Below, piece by piece: positions 56,517-64,000 of a stretch of DNA of 64,000 nucleotides; positions within the stretch are counted from its first letter, which is position 1; every line of letters starts with the position of its first letter. The stretch is taken from NCBI RefSeq assembly GCF_004342885.1, contig NZ_SMAB01000004.1, positions 1-64,000 on the forward strand. The letters are read 5' to 3'. The translations under genes and the position numbers were made by a program. Under the pieces are notes generated by a model. The model was not told the origin of the DNA. It searched no databases and was given only the letters and a program-made list of their open reading frames with translations. This stretch comes from Tepidibacillus fermentans (GTDB lineage Bacteria; Bacillota; Bacilli; Tepidibacillales; Tepidibacillaceae).

Positions 56517-56589
56517 TTTACAGAAACTTACATTTATATTTAAGAAACGGTCAGGACATTATAATCTCTGTGAAAGTGAGGTGAATCGA

Positions 56590-56796
56590 ATGACTGTTGG
56601 TACACAATTACAACAAACGATTGCAAGTGCTCAAAGTGTAGCTGCCAACTTAAAATCTTTTGCTCTTCAAACTCAAGATCAACAAGCAAAACAAATGTTT
56701 AACCAACTTGCTCAAAATATGGATAACACCATTTCTGCATTACAAGCAAGATTTAACTATATCTCGAGTGAAGAGCCGCAATATAAGCAACAATAA
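56590..56796 (+). CDS. DUF1657 family small protein
   Basis: A 68-residue helical protein with the DUF1657 pattern: MTVGTQLQQTIASAQSVAANL at the start, FALQTQDQQAKQMF in the middle, and the YISSEEPQYKQQ end. The family occurs in spore formers, often next to SpoVA or YetF-like genes. ATG 56590 has GTGAGGTG 6 bases upstream; the longer frame to 56500 overlaps the gene before it. Function unknown; a spore-related role is inferred from the family's distribution. Confidence 0.8.
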   Translation: MTVGTQLQQTIASAQSVAANLKSFALQTQDQQAKQMFNQLAQNMDNTISALQARFNYISSEEPQYKQQ

Positions 56797-56812
56797 ATGG
56801 AAAAGGAAGGCA

Positions 56813-57538
56813 TTAACTTATGCCTTCCTTTTTTTTCAACATGCCAATGATCCCAATACAAGCAAGGATAAAATTTCGCCATTGTTCTAGTGTCAATCCG
56901 AAGACCAAATTCATACTTACATCAAAGATCGAAATGATTAATAAGCCAAATCCTAGTCCGATATATAAAAACATTAGCCGAGTATAAGTTATCTCTTTTC
57001 TCCAAAAGTAAAACAGGAGCAAAAAAAATCCTAACCATAAGGATCGATAAATATTTACAGGATGATAGTGAATCCGGGATTGATCATCCGCTTGAATCGA
57101 AAGGAAAAAGTTTGTCGCTTTCCCATAATCTTTAACAAGAAAAGAATAGAAAAAAAGTGTAATGGTAAAAGTTAACCATAAAAATTGCAAAATATCAATC
57201 CAAGAAAACCTTTCTTTTCTAACTTTGAGAAAAAAATAGAAACCTGCGACCAAAATTCCTAACCAGAAACTAGCATTTGTTCCCGAAGTCCAGATGATCG
57301 CTTGTGGATTTTGGATCACTCGTTTTAAATCAAACATAATCCAACCAAATTTATAAATCACTAAAACGATTAAAACAGAAGTAAAAACGAAATCTGACCA
57401 TTTCTCTTTTTCCCATCTTTTTGTTCGTGCCACTTGTTCACTGACCAAAGTTCCGATAAAAAGCCCAATAAATAAAATGATCCATTGAATGGGAAGTTGA
57501 ATCGGACCGATTTGAAAAATTTGACTCTCCTCGAACAT
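56813..57538 (-). CDS. Lgt-like membrane protein lacking the usual active-site motifs
   Basis: A 241-residue protein with about seven membrane helices. The segment SFWLGILVAGFYFFLKVRKE aligns by eye with the HGGLxGG helix of prolipoprotein diacylglyceryl transferase, and YHPVNIYRSLWLGFFLLLFY with its HPtqLYEslw helix. The His of HGG and the GRxGNFxNxE motif are absent, so it is unlikely to transfer diacylglyceryl. It starts 3 bases after the stop of the ResA-like gene, with GGGGGAG inside that gene, so the two are co-expressed. A role in thiol or lipoprotein handling is speculation. Confidence 0.6.
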   Translation of the reverse strand: MFEESQIFQIGPIQLPIQWIILFIGLFIGTLVSEQVARTKRWEKEKWSDFVFTSVLIVLVIYKFGWIMFDLKRVIQNPQAIIWTSGTNASFWLGILVAGFYFFLKVRKERFSWIDILQFLWLTFTITLFFYSFLVKDYGKATNFFLSIQADDQSRIHYHPVNIYRSLWLGFFLLLFYFWRKEITYTRLMFLYIGLGFGLLIISIFDVSMNLVFGLTLEQWRNFILACIGIIGMLKKKEGIS

Positions 57539-57541
57539 CCA

Positions 57542-58078
57542 TTACTCCCCCAAAATCTCTTTAATATTTGCTTCAATTGTTTTATAATCCATCGCTCCCG
57601 TATGTTTTACTCGAATCACACCCTCCTTGTCGATAAAGAAACTAGTCGGAATGGTATTGGCTCGATACAATTTGGCAACTGTATGATCTGGGTTTGGATT
57701 TTCATCGAATAAGATCGGCATTTGATACCCGTTTGATTTCATGAAATTGATTGCCTCAGATTTTGAATCATTAAAGGTTAGATTAATTCCATAAAAAGCG
57801 ACCTGATTTTTATATTTTTCATACGCTTGTTGAATATATGGCATTTCTACTTTACATGGGGGACACCAAGAGGCCCAAAAGTTTAAAAATACTGGCTTTC
57901 CTTTTAACTGACTTAATGAAATGCTTTCTCCCTGTTCATTTTTTAAAGTAAAATCAGGGGCAAGAAACCCTTCTTCAGGTCGAACATCCTTCTGCCCGCC
58001 TCCACTGGTTTGATTATAATAGATAATTCCTCCAACCAGTAAGATCGCAATGAGAACACTAATCCATCCTTTTTTCAA
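57542..58078 (-). CDS. resA: ResA/TlpA-type membrane-anchored thiol-disulfide oxidoreductase
   Basis: A 178-residue protein with one N-terminal signal-anchor helix (about 5-22) and an extracytoplasmic thioredoxin fold with WCPPC at residues 71-75 and the cis-Pro in ANTIPTSFFID. ResA-type proteins reduce apocytochrome c or other exported cysteines. The start is TTG 58078 with AGGGTG close upstream. It is not beside resB/resC, so the target may instead be a copper protein or a cytochrome oxidase assembly factor of the copper block; the symbol is by similarity only. Confidence 0.8.
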   Translation of the reverse strand: MKKGWISVLIAILLVGGIIYYNQTSGGGQKDVRPEEGFLAPDFTLKNEQGESISLSQLKGKPVFLNFWASWCPPCKVEMPYIQQAYEKYKNQVAFYGINLTFNDSKSEAINFMKSNGYQMPILFDENPNPDHTVAKLYRANTIPTSFFIDKEGVIRVKHTGAMDYKTIEANIKEILGE

Positions 58079-58186
58079 AGCACCCTACCTTCTTTCTATA
58101 TATTTTTTCTTTTCTCTATCTACATTTTTTATCAAGATATGGTAACTTCGTCAATGATTGAAACATTATAGGAACCAAAAACGAAT

Positions 58187-58221
58187 GATGGCTATTGATA
58201 ATTTCCATCAATAGCCATTTT
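58187..58221. terminator. Terminator after copZ
   Basis: GATGGCTATTGAT pairs with ATCAATAGCCAT over a 7-base loop. The - strand then reads CATTCGTTTTTGG. It lies about 18 bases after the copZ stop and separates copper genes from resA. Confidence 0.7.
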
Positions 58222-58238
58222 ACCCATCTTAGATTCCT

Positions 58239-58445
58239 TTAGTCAACAACATCATATCCTTGATCTTCAATTGCTTCTTTCATCTGTTCAAATGTTACTT
58301 TTTCTTCATCAAAAGTTACGGTAACATTTTTATTTTCAAGACTTACAACCGCATTAATAACACCACTTAATTTTTTTAATGCACCTTCTACTGCCATTTT
58401 ACAATGATTGCAAGTCATTCCTTCGACACGAATTATTTTTTCCAT
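58239..58445 (-). CDS. copZ: Copper chaperone CopZ
   Basis: A 68-residue heavy-metal-associated domain with GMTCNHC (Cys12 and Cys15), which binds Cu(I) and hands it to CopA. The beta-alpha-beta-beta-alpha-beta length is standard. It follows copA after 83 bases on the same strand, in the usual csoR-copA-copZ order. Confidence 0.93.
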   Translation of the reverse strand: MEKIIRVEGMTCNHCKMAVEGALKKLSGVINAVVSLENKNVTVTFDEEKVTFEQMKEAIEDQGYDVVD

Positions 58446-58528
58446 TTGTTATTCCCTCCAATACAAATTTTTATTTTATATGAAACCCTTTCTTTTTTTG
58501 TTAGGGTCACAAGCGAAAATCGTCATCT

Positions 58529-60910
58529 TTATACTTTTATATTTTTTAAGCGCAAGGAATTTAAGACAACGGATACTGAACTCAATGCCATTGCTGCCCC
58601 AGCTATCCAAGGAGCTAGTAAACCGGAAATGGCCACAGGAATACTAATTGAGTTGTAAAATAAAGAAGCAAAAAGATTCTGCTTAATATTTTTTAAGGTT
58701 TGCTTACTTATATAAATCGCATCTGCGACCCCTTTTAGGCTGCCACCAATTAATGTTACATCAGCAGCTTCAATTGCGATATCTGCCCCAGTACCAATGG
58801 CAATTCCTACGTCAGCTGTTGCTAATGCAGGAGCATCATTAATCCCATCACCAACCATAGCGACAATATAGCCTTGGTCTTTCAATTTTTGCACTTCTTT
58901 TGCTTTATCTTCTGGTAAGACTTCTGCCCGAATTTCATCTACACCCACTTGCTCCGCAATACTCCTAGCTGTACGCTGGTTGTCACCAGTAATCATCACA
59001 ACTTTGATGCCCATCTCTTTTAATTTCCGAATTGCCTCTTTTGAATCATGTTTTACAGTATCTGCTACAGCAATCAATCCTAAAATCCTTGTTTCAGTTG
59101 CAGCTAGTACAACGGTTTTCCCCTGTTCTTCAAATCTAGCCATTTTTTCTTCTATGGTTTCAATACTCAATCCTAACTCACTGATTAATTTACGCGTTCC
59201 AATATAGACCATTACTTCATTTACTTTCGCTTTTAGACCTTTTCCTGGAATAATTTCAAAATCACTTACAGGTAATAGAGGAATTCCTTTATCTTCCATT
59301 CCTTTTACAATAGCTTTACCAATGGGGTGCTCAGAACTTTTCTCTACAGAGCCTACGAGTTGTAGTAATTCTTCTTCTGAAGCATTTACAGGAATTGTAT
59401 CCGTTAATTCAGGCTCACCTTTTGTAATCGTTCCTGTCTTATCCAAGACAATCGCATTGATTTTCTTGGCATTCTCTAAATGTTCTCCACCTTTAAACAA
59501 AATGCCATGCTCTGCTGCCTTACCCGTTCCAACCATAATCGAAGTTGGTGTTGCTAAACCTAAAGCACATGGACAAGCGATAACAAGAACAGCAATTGCA
59601 TTCACAAGCGCGTGTTCAAAATTATAAGGATCTACAAAGAAATAATATCCTAAGAAGGTGAGTAATGCGATGGCAACAACGATTGGAACAAAGATCCCTG
59701 AAATGACATCAGCCATACGTTGAATGGGAGCTTTGGTACTATTTGCTTCTTCTACTGCTTTGATAATTTGAGCTAAAGCGGTATCCTTCCCAACCTTAGT
59801 TGCTTTAAATTTAAAAGTGCCATGTTTATTAATCGTTGCACCAATAACGGTATCCCCTATTTTTTTATCAACCGGGATACTTTCACCCGTTAACATGGAT
59901 TCATCTACCGAAGAGAAACCATCGATAATTTCACCATCGACAGGAATTTTTTCCCCAGGGCGAACCATCACGATATCGCCTTTCACAACCTCTTTAATGG
60001 GAACTTCAATAAACTCTCCATCTCTTTGTACCATCGCCGTTTTGGCCTGTAAATCGATCAGCTTTTTAATCGCATCAGATGTTCTACCTTTTGCCAACGC
60101 TTCTAAATATTTACCAAAAAGTACTAAAGTTATTAAGATTGCACTTGTTTCAAAATAGAGTTGATGTGTTCCCACAATCATTCCATAAATACTATAGAAA
60201 TAGGCGGCTGAAGTTCCAAGTGCAACAAGAACGTCCATATTGGCACTACCATTTTTCAATGCTGAATATGCACCATGGTAAAATTGATAACCAATATAAA
60301 ACTGAACGGGAGTGGCTAAAAGAAGTTGAAACCAAGGGTTCATCATAAATCCTGGAACTAAAAACATCGCTCCCATATGACCAAGCATTGTCCATAATAA
60401 CGGCAAAGACAAAATTGCAGAAGTAATTAATTTATTTCGCTTTTTCCGTAATTCCTTTTCCTTCGCTGATTCACCGATTTGTTCATCTTCATGAGCTTTG
60501 CCATCGTAACCTAAATCTCGAATCTTTTTAATGAAATCATCGAGATCGACTTCATCGGCATTGTATTCGATAACTGCCCTCTCCATTGCAAGATTTACCG
60601 TTGCAGAATAAACACCTGGCATTTTATTTAGACCTTTTTCAATTCTTGCTGAACAAGCCGCACAAGTCATACCGAAAATATCTAATTCTACTTTCTCTTT
60701 CCTTACACCATAGCCTAAATCTTTAATTTTTTGTTCAATTTGTTCTAACGTTACTTTACTAGGATCATAAGTAATCGCAGCTTTTTCTAAGGTTAAATTT
60801 AAAGATGCATTTACCCCATCTAATTTATTTAACCCTTTTTCGATCCTTGTTGAACAAGTTGCACATGTCATCCCCTCAATTTTTAATGTAGCTTTCGCTT
60901 CACTCGCCAC
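58529..60910 (-). CDS. copA: Copper-translocating P1B-type ATPase
   Basis: A 793-residue Cu(I) efflux ATPase: two N-terminal metal-binding domains (GMTCATC near residue 13 and GMTCAAC near 81), eight membrane helices with the transmembrane CPCALGLA motif, the actuator TGESIPV, the phosphorylation DKTGT, the SEHPIG nucleotide-binding motif and [13 protein letters not shown]. The start is GTG 60910 with GAGGAG 8 bases upstream. It follows csoR after 27 bases, so it is controlled by CsoR. Confidence 0.96.
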   Translation of the reverse strand: MASEAKATLKIEGMTCATCSTRIEKGLNKLDGVNASLNLTLEKAAITYDPSKVTLEQIEQKIKDLGYGVRKEKVELDIFGMTCAACSARIEKGLNKMPGVYSATVNLAMERAVIEYNADEVDLDDFIKKIRDLGYDGKAHEDEQIGESAKEKELRKKRNKLITSAILSLPLLWTMLGHMGAMFLVPGFMMNPWFQLLLATPVQFYIGYQFYHGAYSALKNGSANMDVLVALGTSAAYFYSIYGMIVGTHQLYFETSAILITLVLFGKYLEALAKGRTSDAIKKLIDLQAKTAMVQRDGEFIEVPIKEVVKGDIVMVRPGEKIPVDGEIIDGFSSVDESMLTGESIPVDKKIGDTVIGATINKHGTFKFKATKVGKDTALAQIIKAVEEANSTKAPIQRMADVISGIFVPIVVAIALLTFLGYYFFVDPYNFEHALVNAIAVLVIACPCALGLATPTSIMVGTGKAAEHGILFKGGEHLENAKKINAIVLDKTGTITKGEPELTDTIPVNASEEELLQLVGSVEKSSEHPIGKAIVKGMEDKGIPLLPVSDFEIIPGKGLKAKVNEVMVYIGTRKLISELGLSIETIEEKMARFEEQGKTVVLAATETRILGLIAVADTVKHDSKEAIRKLKEMGIKVVMITGDNQRTARSIAEQVGVDEIRAEVLPEDKAKEVQKLKDQGYIVAMVGDGINDAPALATADVGIAIGTGADIAIEAADVTLIGGSLKGVADAIYISKQTLKNIKQNLFASLFYNSISIPVAISGLLAPWIAGAAMALSSVSVVLNSLRLKNIKV

Positions 60911-60937
60911 GCAACTCACTCCTCATATACTTACGAT

Positions 60938-61228
60938 CTATTTAATAAAAAGATTGATAACATCCATTAATTCATCAATAATAGCGTCGCCTTCACCTGA
61001 TTTAATCGCCTTTTGGACACAACCATGCGTATGTTTTTCTAAAACTGCTAATCCTACTTTATCTAAAGCAGCTCGAACAGCAGCAATTTGCGTAAGTATA
61101 TCAACGCAGTAGCGTTTATCCTCAACCATTTTTTGAATGCCACGTACTTGGCCTTCGATTCGTTTTAATCTTCGAAGAATCTTTTGATCTGTCTCATTTG
61201 GTAACAGATCACCCGTTAAACGTTCCAT
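60938..61228 (-). CDS. csoR: Copper-sensing repressor CsoR
   Basis: A 96-residue DUF156 protein with the copper ligand set Cys41, His66 and Cys70 (YCVDILTQ and KHTHGCVQ), so it should release DNA when Cu(I) binds. It is first in csoR-copA-copZ. Its ribosome binding site (AAAGGGGG) is embedded in its own likely operator at 61233-61249. Confidence 0.93.
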   Translation of the reverse strand: MERLTGDLLPNETDQKILRRLKRIEGQVRGIQKMVEDKRYCVDILTQIAAVRAALDKVGLAVLEKHTHGCVQKAIKSGEGDAIIDELMDVINLFIK

Positions 61229-61232
61229 ACCT

Positions 61233-61258
61233 ATACCCCCTTTAGGTATTATTATAAA
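61233..61258 (-). promoter_or_regulatory. CsoR operator and -10 box of the cop operon
   Basis: ATACCCCCTTTAGGTAT (61233-61249) is a GC-flanked palindrome of the CsoR type. It lies directly downstream of a TATAAT on the - strand at 61252-61258 and covers the csoR ribosome binding site, so a bound repressor would block the promoter. Confidence 0.65.
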
Positions 61259-61363
61259 AGATTTTATTTAAAATGGGAAGAACTGATTAACTTTATATTT
61301 TATATCATGATTTTTCAAGTTATCCGTTAATTTATTTTTCAAATTTAAACTATGTTTTTATTA

Positions 61364-61380
61364 ATACCCTATATAGGTAT
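61364..61380. promoter_or_regulatory. Second CsoR/CstR-type operator
   Basis: ATACCCTATATAGGTAT is a palindrome of the same type, about 130 bases upstream of csoR and next to the terminator of the DUF302 remnant. No promoter is obvious at it. Confidence 0.5.
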
Positions 61381-61406
61381 TATTTAATAAATAAGATTGG
61401 AAACTG

Positions 61407-61436
61407 AAAAAAAACGGCCGAAGTTGGCCGTTTATT
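61407..61436 (-). terminator. Terminator after the DUF302 remnant
   Basis: AACGGCC-aacttc-GGCCGTT on the - strand is followed by seven more T. It would end the methyltransferase transcript. Confidence 0.85.
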
Positions 61437-61447
61437 TATTCATCTAC

Positions 61448-61687
61448 TTATACTGCCTTTTCAATCGCTTGAATTAATTTATTTTCGATTTTCTTTGCAA
61501 TCTCCGTTAGGTTTTCTTGTTCCATAAGCCCAATTAGTATTGATGGACGAACCAATCCCACTTTTGTTTGTCCTTTTTGTTCGGAAACGATAATCTTGCA
61601 AGGCAAGAAATAGCTAGACATCGGGTCTGCTGCTATAATTTCTGACGATTCATTCGGATTACATACTTCTAAAACAACGATTTTATG
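61448..61687 (-). pseudogene. Truncated DUF302 gene (3' part only)
   Basis: One open frame on the - strand encodes about 79 residues with DUF302 features: KIVVLEVCNPNESSEI, SSYFLPCKIIVSEQ and KVGLVRPSILIGLM, ending LIQAIEKAV. It is preceded directly by an in-frame stop (61688-61690) and has no start codon or ribosome binding site, while full DUF302 proteins are about 125-150 residues. The N-terminal half is gone. It lies between the methyltransferase and the cop operon. Confidence 0.75.
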
Positions 61688-61737
61688 TTATCTGTGAATC
61701 AGCAAAAAATAATAATCTGAACTTTCTCTGATCTCAT

Positions 61738-62307
61738 TCAGTCCTTTTTTAATTCTCCAATTAGTAGGTATTGATCTGGATTTATCCGTTTTAGAGAGAC
61801 TTGAAAATAGTTGTCCTCCAACACCCGTTTTAATTGAAAGGATTCTAATCGTTCCTCAATCGGAGGACCGGATTTACTTATTTTCTTCTCCCACTCAATG
61901 ACTAATAATTTACCTTTAGGATGTAATACCCGTCTAATTTCCCTAATTGTCTGATTTAAATCTTTCACTTCGTGTAATACTAGAGATAAAATGACTTTAT
62001 CTGCAATCCGGTCATTAAATGGTAAGGTTTCTATTTCGTGTAGAATCGTCTCGATATTATCTATTTTTTCACGTTCCAATTCTTGCTTCAGATGATCCAG
62101 CATTTCCTCTGACACATCAACTGAAATGACTTTTTTTACCAGTTTTGCGATTGGTATAGAAAAATAACCTGTACCTGCTCCTAAATCAAGCACAGTATCC
62201 TCTTTCTTCAAATCTAGATATTGCAGAACTTTATCAGGAGGTAACATTTTTCTTCTTTCCTCGTTATTTAATTTCCCCGCATGTATTGGATCAAAACGGT
62301 GCCCCAT
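61738..62307 (-). CDS. Class I SAM-dependent methyltransferase
   Basis: A 189-residue methyltransferase with motif I VLDLGAGTGYFSIP (near residues 40-53), the acidic SVDVSEEMLDHL end of strand 2, and SLVLHEVKDLN with RRVLHPKGKLLVIEWE further on, in the manner of UbiE-like enzymes. The start at 62307 has AGGAG 11 bases upstream. It stands between a CstR-like regulator and a DUF302 remnant. The acceptor is unknown; metalloid or sulfur compounds are possible from context alone. Confidence 0.82.
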   Translation of the reverse strand: MGHRFDPIHAGKLNNEERRKMLPPDKVLQYLDLKKEDTVLDLGAGTGYFSIPIAKLVKKVISVDVSEEMLDHLKQELEREKIDNIETILHEIETLPFNDRIADKVILSLVLHEVKDLNQTIREIRRVLHPKGKLLVIEWEKKISKSGPPIEERLESFQLKRVLEDNYFQVSLKRINPDQYLLIGELKKD

Positions 62308-62402
62308 AAAACAATCAACTCCTGTAAATGTTTAACTAAGTATATTTTTACCAAATTCATTGAAAAACTATCAAAGTTTAAAGTGTGAATTTTACACTTC
62401 AG

Positions 62403-62436
62403 AAAAAAAAGACCAGAGAAATATATCCCTGGCCAT
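62403..62436 (-). terminator. Terminator of the CstR-like gene
   Basis: GGCCAG...CTGGTC on the - strand with a loop of about 12 bases is followed by eight T. Confidence 0.75.
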
Positions 62437-62443
62437 AATTAAA

Positions 62444-62710
62444 CTATTTGATTTTTAATAGAAGTTGTAGTGTGTCTTTTATAATTTTATCTGTATCCAG
62501 TTGATCCTTATCTTTTAGATGCTCGACTAAGCAATTACCCATATCCACTCCAACCACATTCACAATAATCCGGTCTACAGCATTTCGTATTGCAGATAAT
62601 TGGTGTATGACATCCTCACATGCTTTTCCATCTTCCATCATTTTAAGGACGCCACGTATCTGGCCTTCGACTCTTTTCATGCGGTTTAATACATCTGTCG
62701 GATATTCCAA
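62444..62710 (-). CDS. cstR: CstR-like persulfide-sensing repressor (DUF156/CsoR family)
   Basis: An 88-residue DUF156 protein. Starting at TTG 62710 (AAGAGGTG 6 bases upstream), its cysteines fall at residues 31 and 60, the pair used by Staphylococcus aureus CstR to sense persulfide. The copper His of CsoR (four residues before the second Cys) is Asp here. MMEDGKACEDVIHQLSAIRNAV is close to the CstR region. So it probably does not sense copper. A palindromic operator lies just upstream. No sqr or cst genes are visible, so its targets may be itself and distant loci. Confidence 0.75.
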   Translation of the reverse strand: MEYPTDVLNRMKRVEGQIRGVLKMMEDGKACEDVIHQLSAIRNAVDRIIVNVVGVDMGNCLVEHLKDKDQLDTDKIIKDTLQLLLKIK

Positions 62711-62767
62711 AAAGTTCACCTCTTTGAGAATAAAATTGCTCCGCAACATTATTCAGCACTAATCCCT

Positions 62768-62791
62768 ATACCCTTAAAGGTATTATAGTAT
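62768..62791 (-). promoter_or_regulatory. Operator and -10 region of the CstR-like gene
   Basis: ATACCCTTAAAGGTAT (62768-62783) is a near-perfect palindrome next to TATAAT on the - strand, similar to the cop operator. It suggests autoregulation. Confidence 0.55.
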
Positions 62792-62810
62792 ACCATCCAT
62801 GGGAAGGCAA

Positions 62811-63362
62811 TCAGAGAGAACTGATCGTCGATGTATTCCAAAGATTATACAACTCTTTTGTAATCATGGGTGTCCATTTATATATATATTGGGAGAAAAG
62901 AGAGCCTTCTATCCATCGATTAAGCTCAAGAGATGGCATAACAGAAAGGATATTCACTAGAATAATCAAAATGAGAAGCATTTGAATGAAACCTAAGGTT
63001 GCACCTAGAGTCTGATTTACAATCGCTAGACCAGGTAAGCTGGCTACTTGATGAAGAATTGCTCCGCCCAAATTTAATACAAACTTCGTCAACATAAAAA
63101 TAAGAAAGAAAGCAATCGCATGATAAAACATGACTTCCAATTGAAATGTGTCCGAGAACATTCGGACTGAGGATTGCTGAAAGGTTGGTGTTGGAACGAT
63201 TTGTTGAATCCAAGGAACAATGTCCTTAGAAAAGTGAAAGGCCATAAAAAATGCCACGAAATAACCAACAAAGTGAATGACTTGACGAATAAGACCGATC
63301 TGATATCCTCTCATGATCGAACCGACCAAAGCGAAAATAATAATTAGGTCTAAAAGATTCAT
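62811..63362 (-). CDS. cvpA: CvpA-family membrane protein
   Basis: A 183-residue protein with four membrane helices (about 3-22, 26-46, 74-100, 112-140) and the N-terminal MNLLDLIIIFALVGSIMRGYQIG signature of CvpA/YshB (first residues shown by LLDL and GYQIGLIRQ). It follows zapA by 9 bases, as in B. subtilis. Function is not settled. Confidence 0.85.
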   Translation of the reverse strand: MNLLDLIIIFALVGSIMRGYQIGLIRQVIHFVGYFVAFFMAFHFSKDIVPWIQQIVPTPTFQQSSVRMFSDTFQLEVMFYHAIAFFLIFMLTKFVLNLGGAILHQVASLPGLAIVNQTLGATLGFIQMLLILIILVNILSVMPSLELNRWIEGSLFSQYIYKWTPMITKELYNLWNTSTISSL

Positions 63363-63371
63363 CTTATCCCT

Positions 63372-63629
63372 CTATTCTCCATCTTCAATTAACTTTCGTA
63401 ATTCGTCATATTCTTGCTTTAAACGAAAATATTCATCGGCAATATTGACTGCTGTTAAAACAGCAATTTTCGTTGTATCAAGCCTTGCATTTGATCCTGC
63501 GATTTGCCTCATTTTATCATCTACATACCCGGAAACCATTCTTAGATAATTAGAACTTGCCTTCCCTACTATTGTATATTGTTGTCCATATATGGAAATC
63601 GTTAAACGATTTTTTTGCTCTTCATTCAC
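63372..63629 (-). CDS. zapA: Cell division protein ZapA
   Basis: An 85-residue Z-ring stabiliser with the RLTISIYGQQYTIVGKAS start and a C-terminal coiled coil (about 40-83). The start is GTG 63629, which has GGGAGG 9 bases upstream and gives the usual family length; the longer frame to 63710 has none. It heads the zapA-cvpA pair. Confidence 0.9.
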   Translation of the reverse strand: MNEEQKNRLTISIYGQQYTIVGKASSNYLRMVSGYVDDKMRQIAGSNARLDTTKIAVLTAVNIADEYFRLKQEYDELRKLIEDGE

Positions 63630-63732
63630 TCGGCAGTTCCTCCCTGCTGCAAAATTAAAATCCATCCATAATGATAAGTATACCATGGATAAAATAAAAT
63701 TGCCCCGCAAATTTATTGCGCCATTAAAATAG

Positions 63733-63879
63733 GTTTGTATATTCCAACTTGCTCCACTTTCTTTAAATATTGATTAGGTGAGAAAGTGGCTACCAAAAGC
63801 ACACAAAGTGTACAAGTTACGCTACACAGCTAAAGTTGCTAGTCGTGCTATGTCGCTACTTATGGAATATACAAACACA
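63733..63879. repeat. Palindromic repeat with reversed B-type interior
   Basis: The ends GTTTGTATATTCCAA and TTATGGAATATACAAAC are the A-type outer stem. The interior, read on the - strand, gives GCGACATAGCACGACT, GCAACTTTAGC, GCGTAACTTGTACAC and a stem CCACTTTCT/AGAAAGTGG, that is the B-type interior in the opposite orientation. It lies upstream of zapA. Confidence 0.85.
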
Positions 63880-63895
63880 CTTCTTCGAACCACTT

Positions 63896-63996
63896 GTTTG
63901 TATGATTCTATAAGCTGATTCTTTAGAGTGAGCTTTCCCACTTACCTTATTTACGGAAAGCCGTAAGGTTAGGAGCAGCGTTAGAACATACAAGCC
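63896..63996. repeat. Internally deleted B-type repeat
   Basis: It starts with TTGTATGATTCTATAAGCTG and ends with TTAGAACATACAAGCC, with GCTTTCCCACTTACC and GGAAAGCCGTAAGGTTAGG kept but the GCGACATAGC to GCATAGCGT part lost. The same linker (TTCTTCGAACCACTT) joins it to the preceding unit as at 32.88 kb. It may run past the window edge. Confidence 0.8.
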
Positions 63997-64000
63997 ATTT

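Noticed and set aside
29469-63996. The TTTGTATATTCCA elements as insertion sequences
   Set aside because: None carries a transposase frame, and I see no clear target duplications; they are listed as repeats and not as autonomous mobile elements.

Overview
The window is chromosomal DNA of a low-GC, endospore-forming Bacillota (order Bacillales). The evidence is the sporulation and germination genes (spoVID, ysxE/cotS-like kinases, lonB, gerM, gerE, a spoVAF homologue), AGGAGG-type ribosome binding sites with many TTG/GTG starts, and a gene order that follows the Bacillus subtilis region zapA-cvpA-mutS2-trxA-uvrC-lysC-sdhCAB-gerE-marR-racE-gerM-rph-rdgB-tig-clpX-lonB-lonA-engB-hemAXCDBL-spoVID-ysxE. 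The species cannot be fixed from the sequence. The siroheme decarboxylase gene in the hem operon suggests a lineage with an anaerobic or microaerobic way of life.

Layout from left to right. 1-3.9 kb: spore-coat genes (a small membrane protein, two CotS/YsxE kinase-like proteins, spoVID). 3.9-8.1 kb: an inserted accessory block with ferritin, a decayed partial copy of spoVID, a LysR regulator divergent from uspA-yeiH, and a DedA protein. 8.1-16.9 kb: a leftward tetrapyrrole operon hemA-hemX-sirC-hemC-cobA/hemD-hemB-ahbAB-hemL, which runs from glutamyl-tRNA to siroheme and includes a fused siroheme decarboxylase. 17-24.7 kb: an NMT1/SsuA-type ABC importer whose binding-protein gene is separated from the ATPase and permease genes by an inverted pepF, then an HD-GYP sensor and an EamA permease. 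24.6-32.2 kb: engB, lonA, lonB, clpX, tig (GTPase, proteases, chaperone). 32.5-38.8 kb: two tRNA genes, rdgB, rph, gerM, racE, a MarR regulator, gerE and a Xaa-Pro peptidase. 38.8-42.7 kb: a hypothetical protein, an RluA-type pseudouridine synthase, tpx and mntH. 42.9-46.1 kb: sdhCAB. 46.6-48.1 kb: lysC under a lysine riboswitch. 48.2-56 kb: uvrC, trxA, a spoVAF-like gene, an MFS permease, mutS2. 56.1-62.7 kb: a second accessory block with YvlD-like and DUF1657 proteins, an Lgt-like membrane protein beside a ResA-like thioredoxin, copZ/copA/csoR, a truncated DUF302 gene, a methyltransferase and a CstR-like regulator. 62.8-63.6 kb: cvpA and zapA.

The most unusual feature is a family of intergenic, strongly palindromic repeats at about 11.55, 18.14, 29.47, 32.80, 42.70, 50.03 and 63.73 kb. 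They keep conserved internal cores (an A-type CTCCGTT/TCCGT core and a B-type core around GCGACATAGCACGACT). Their outer stems and central hairpins differ between copies but stay self-complementary, as expected for a structured RNA or a hairpin-forming mobile repeat. One copy lies inside the hem operon just upstream of hemB, and a minimal one serves as the likely clpX terminator. I know of no named family that matches, but I could not search databases.
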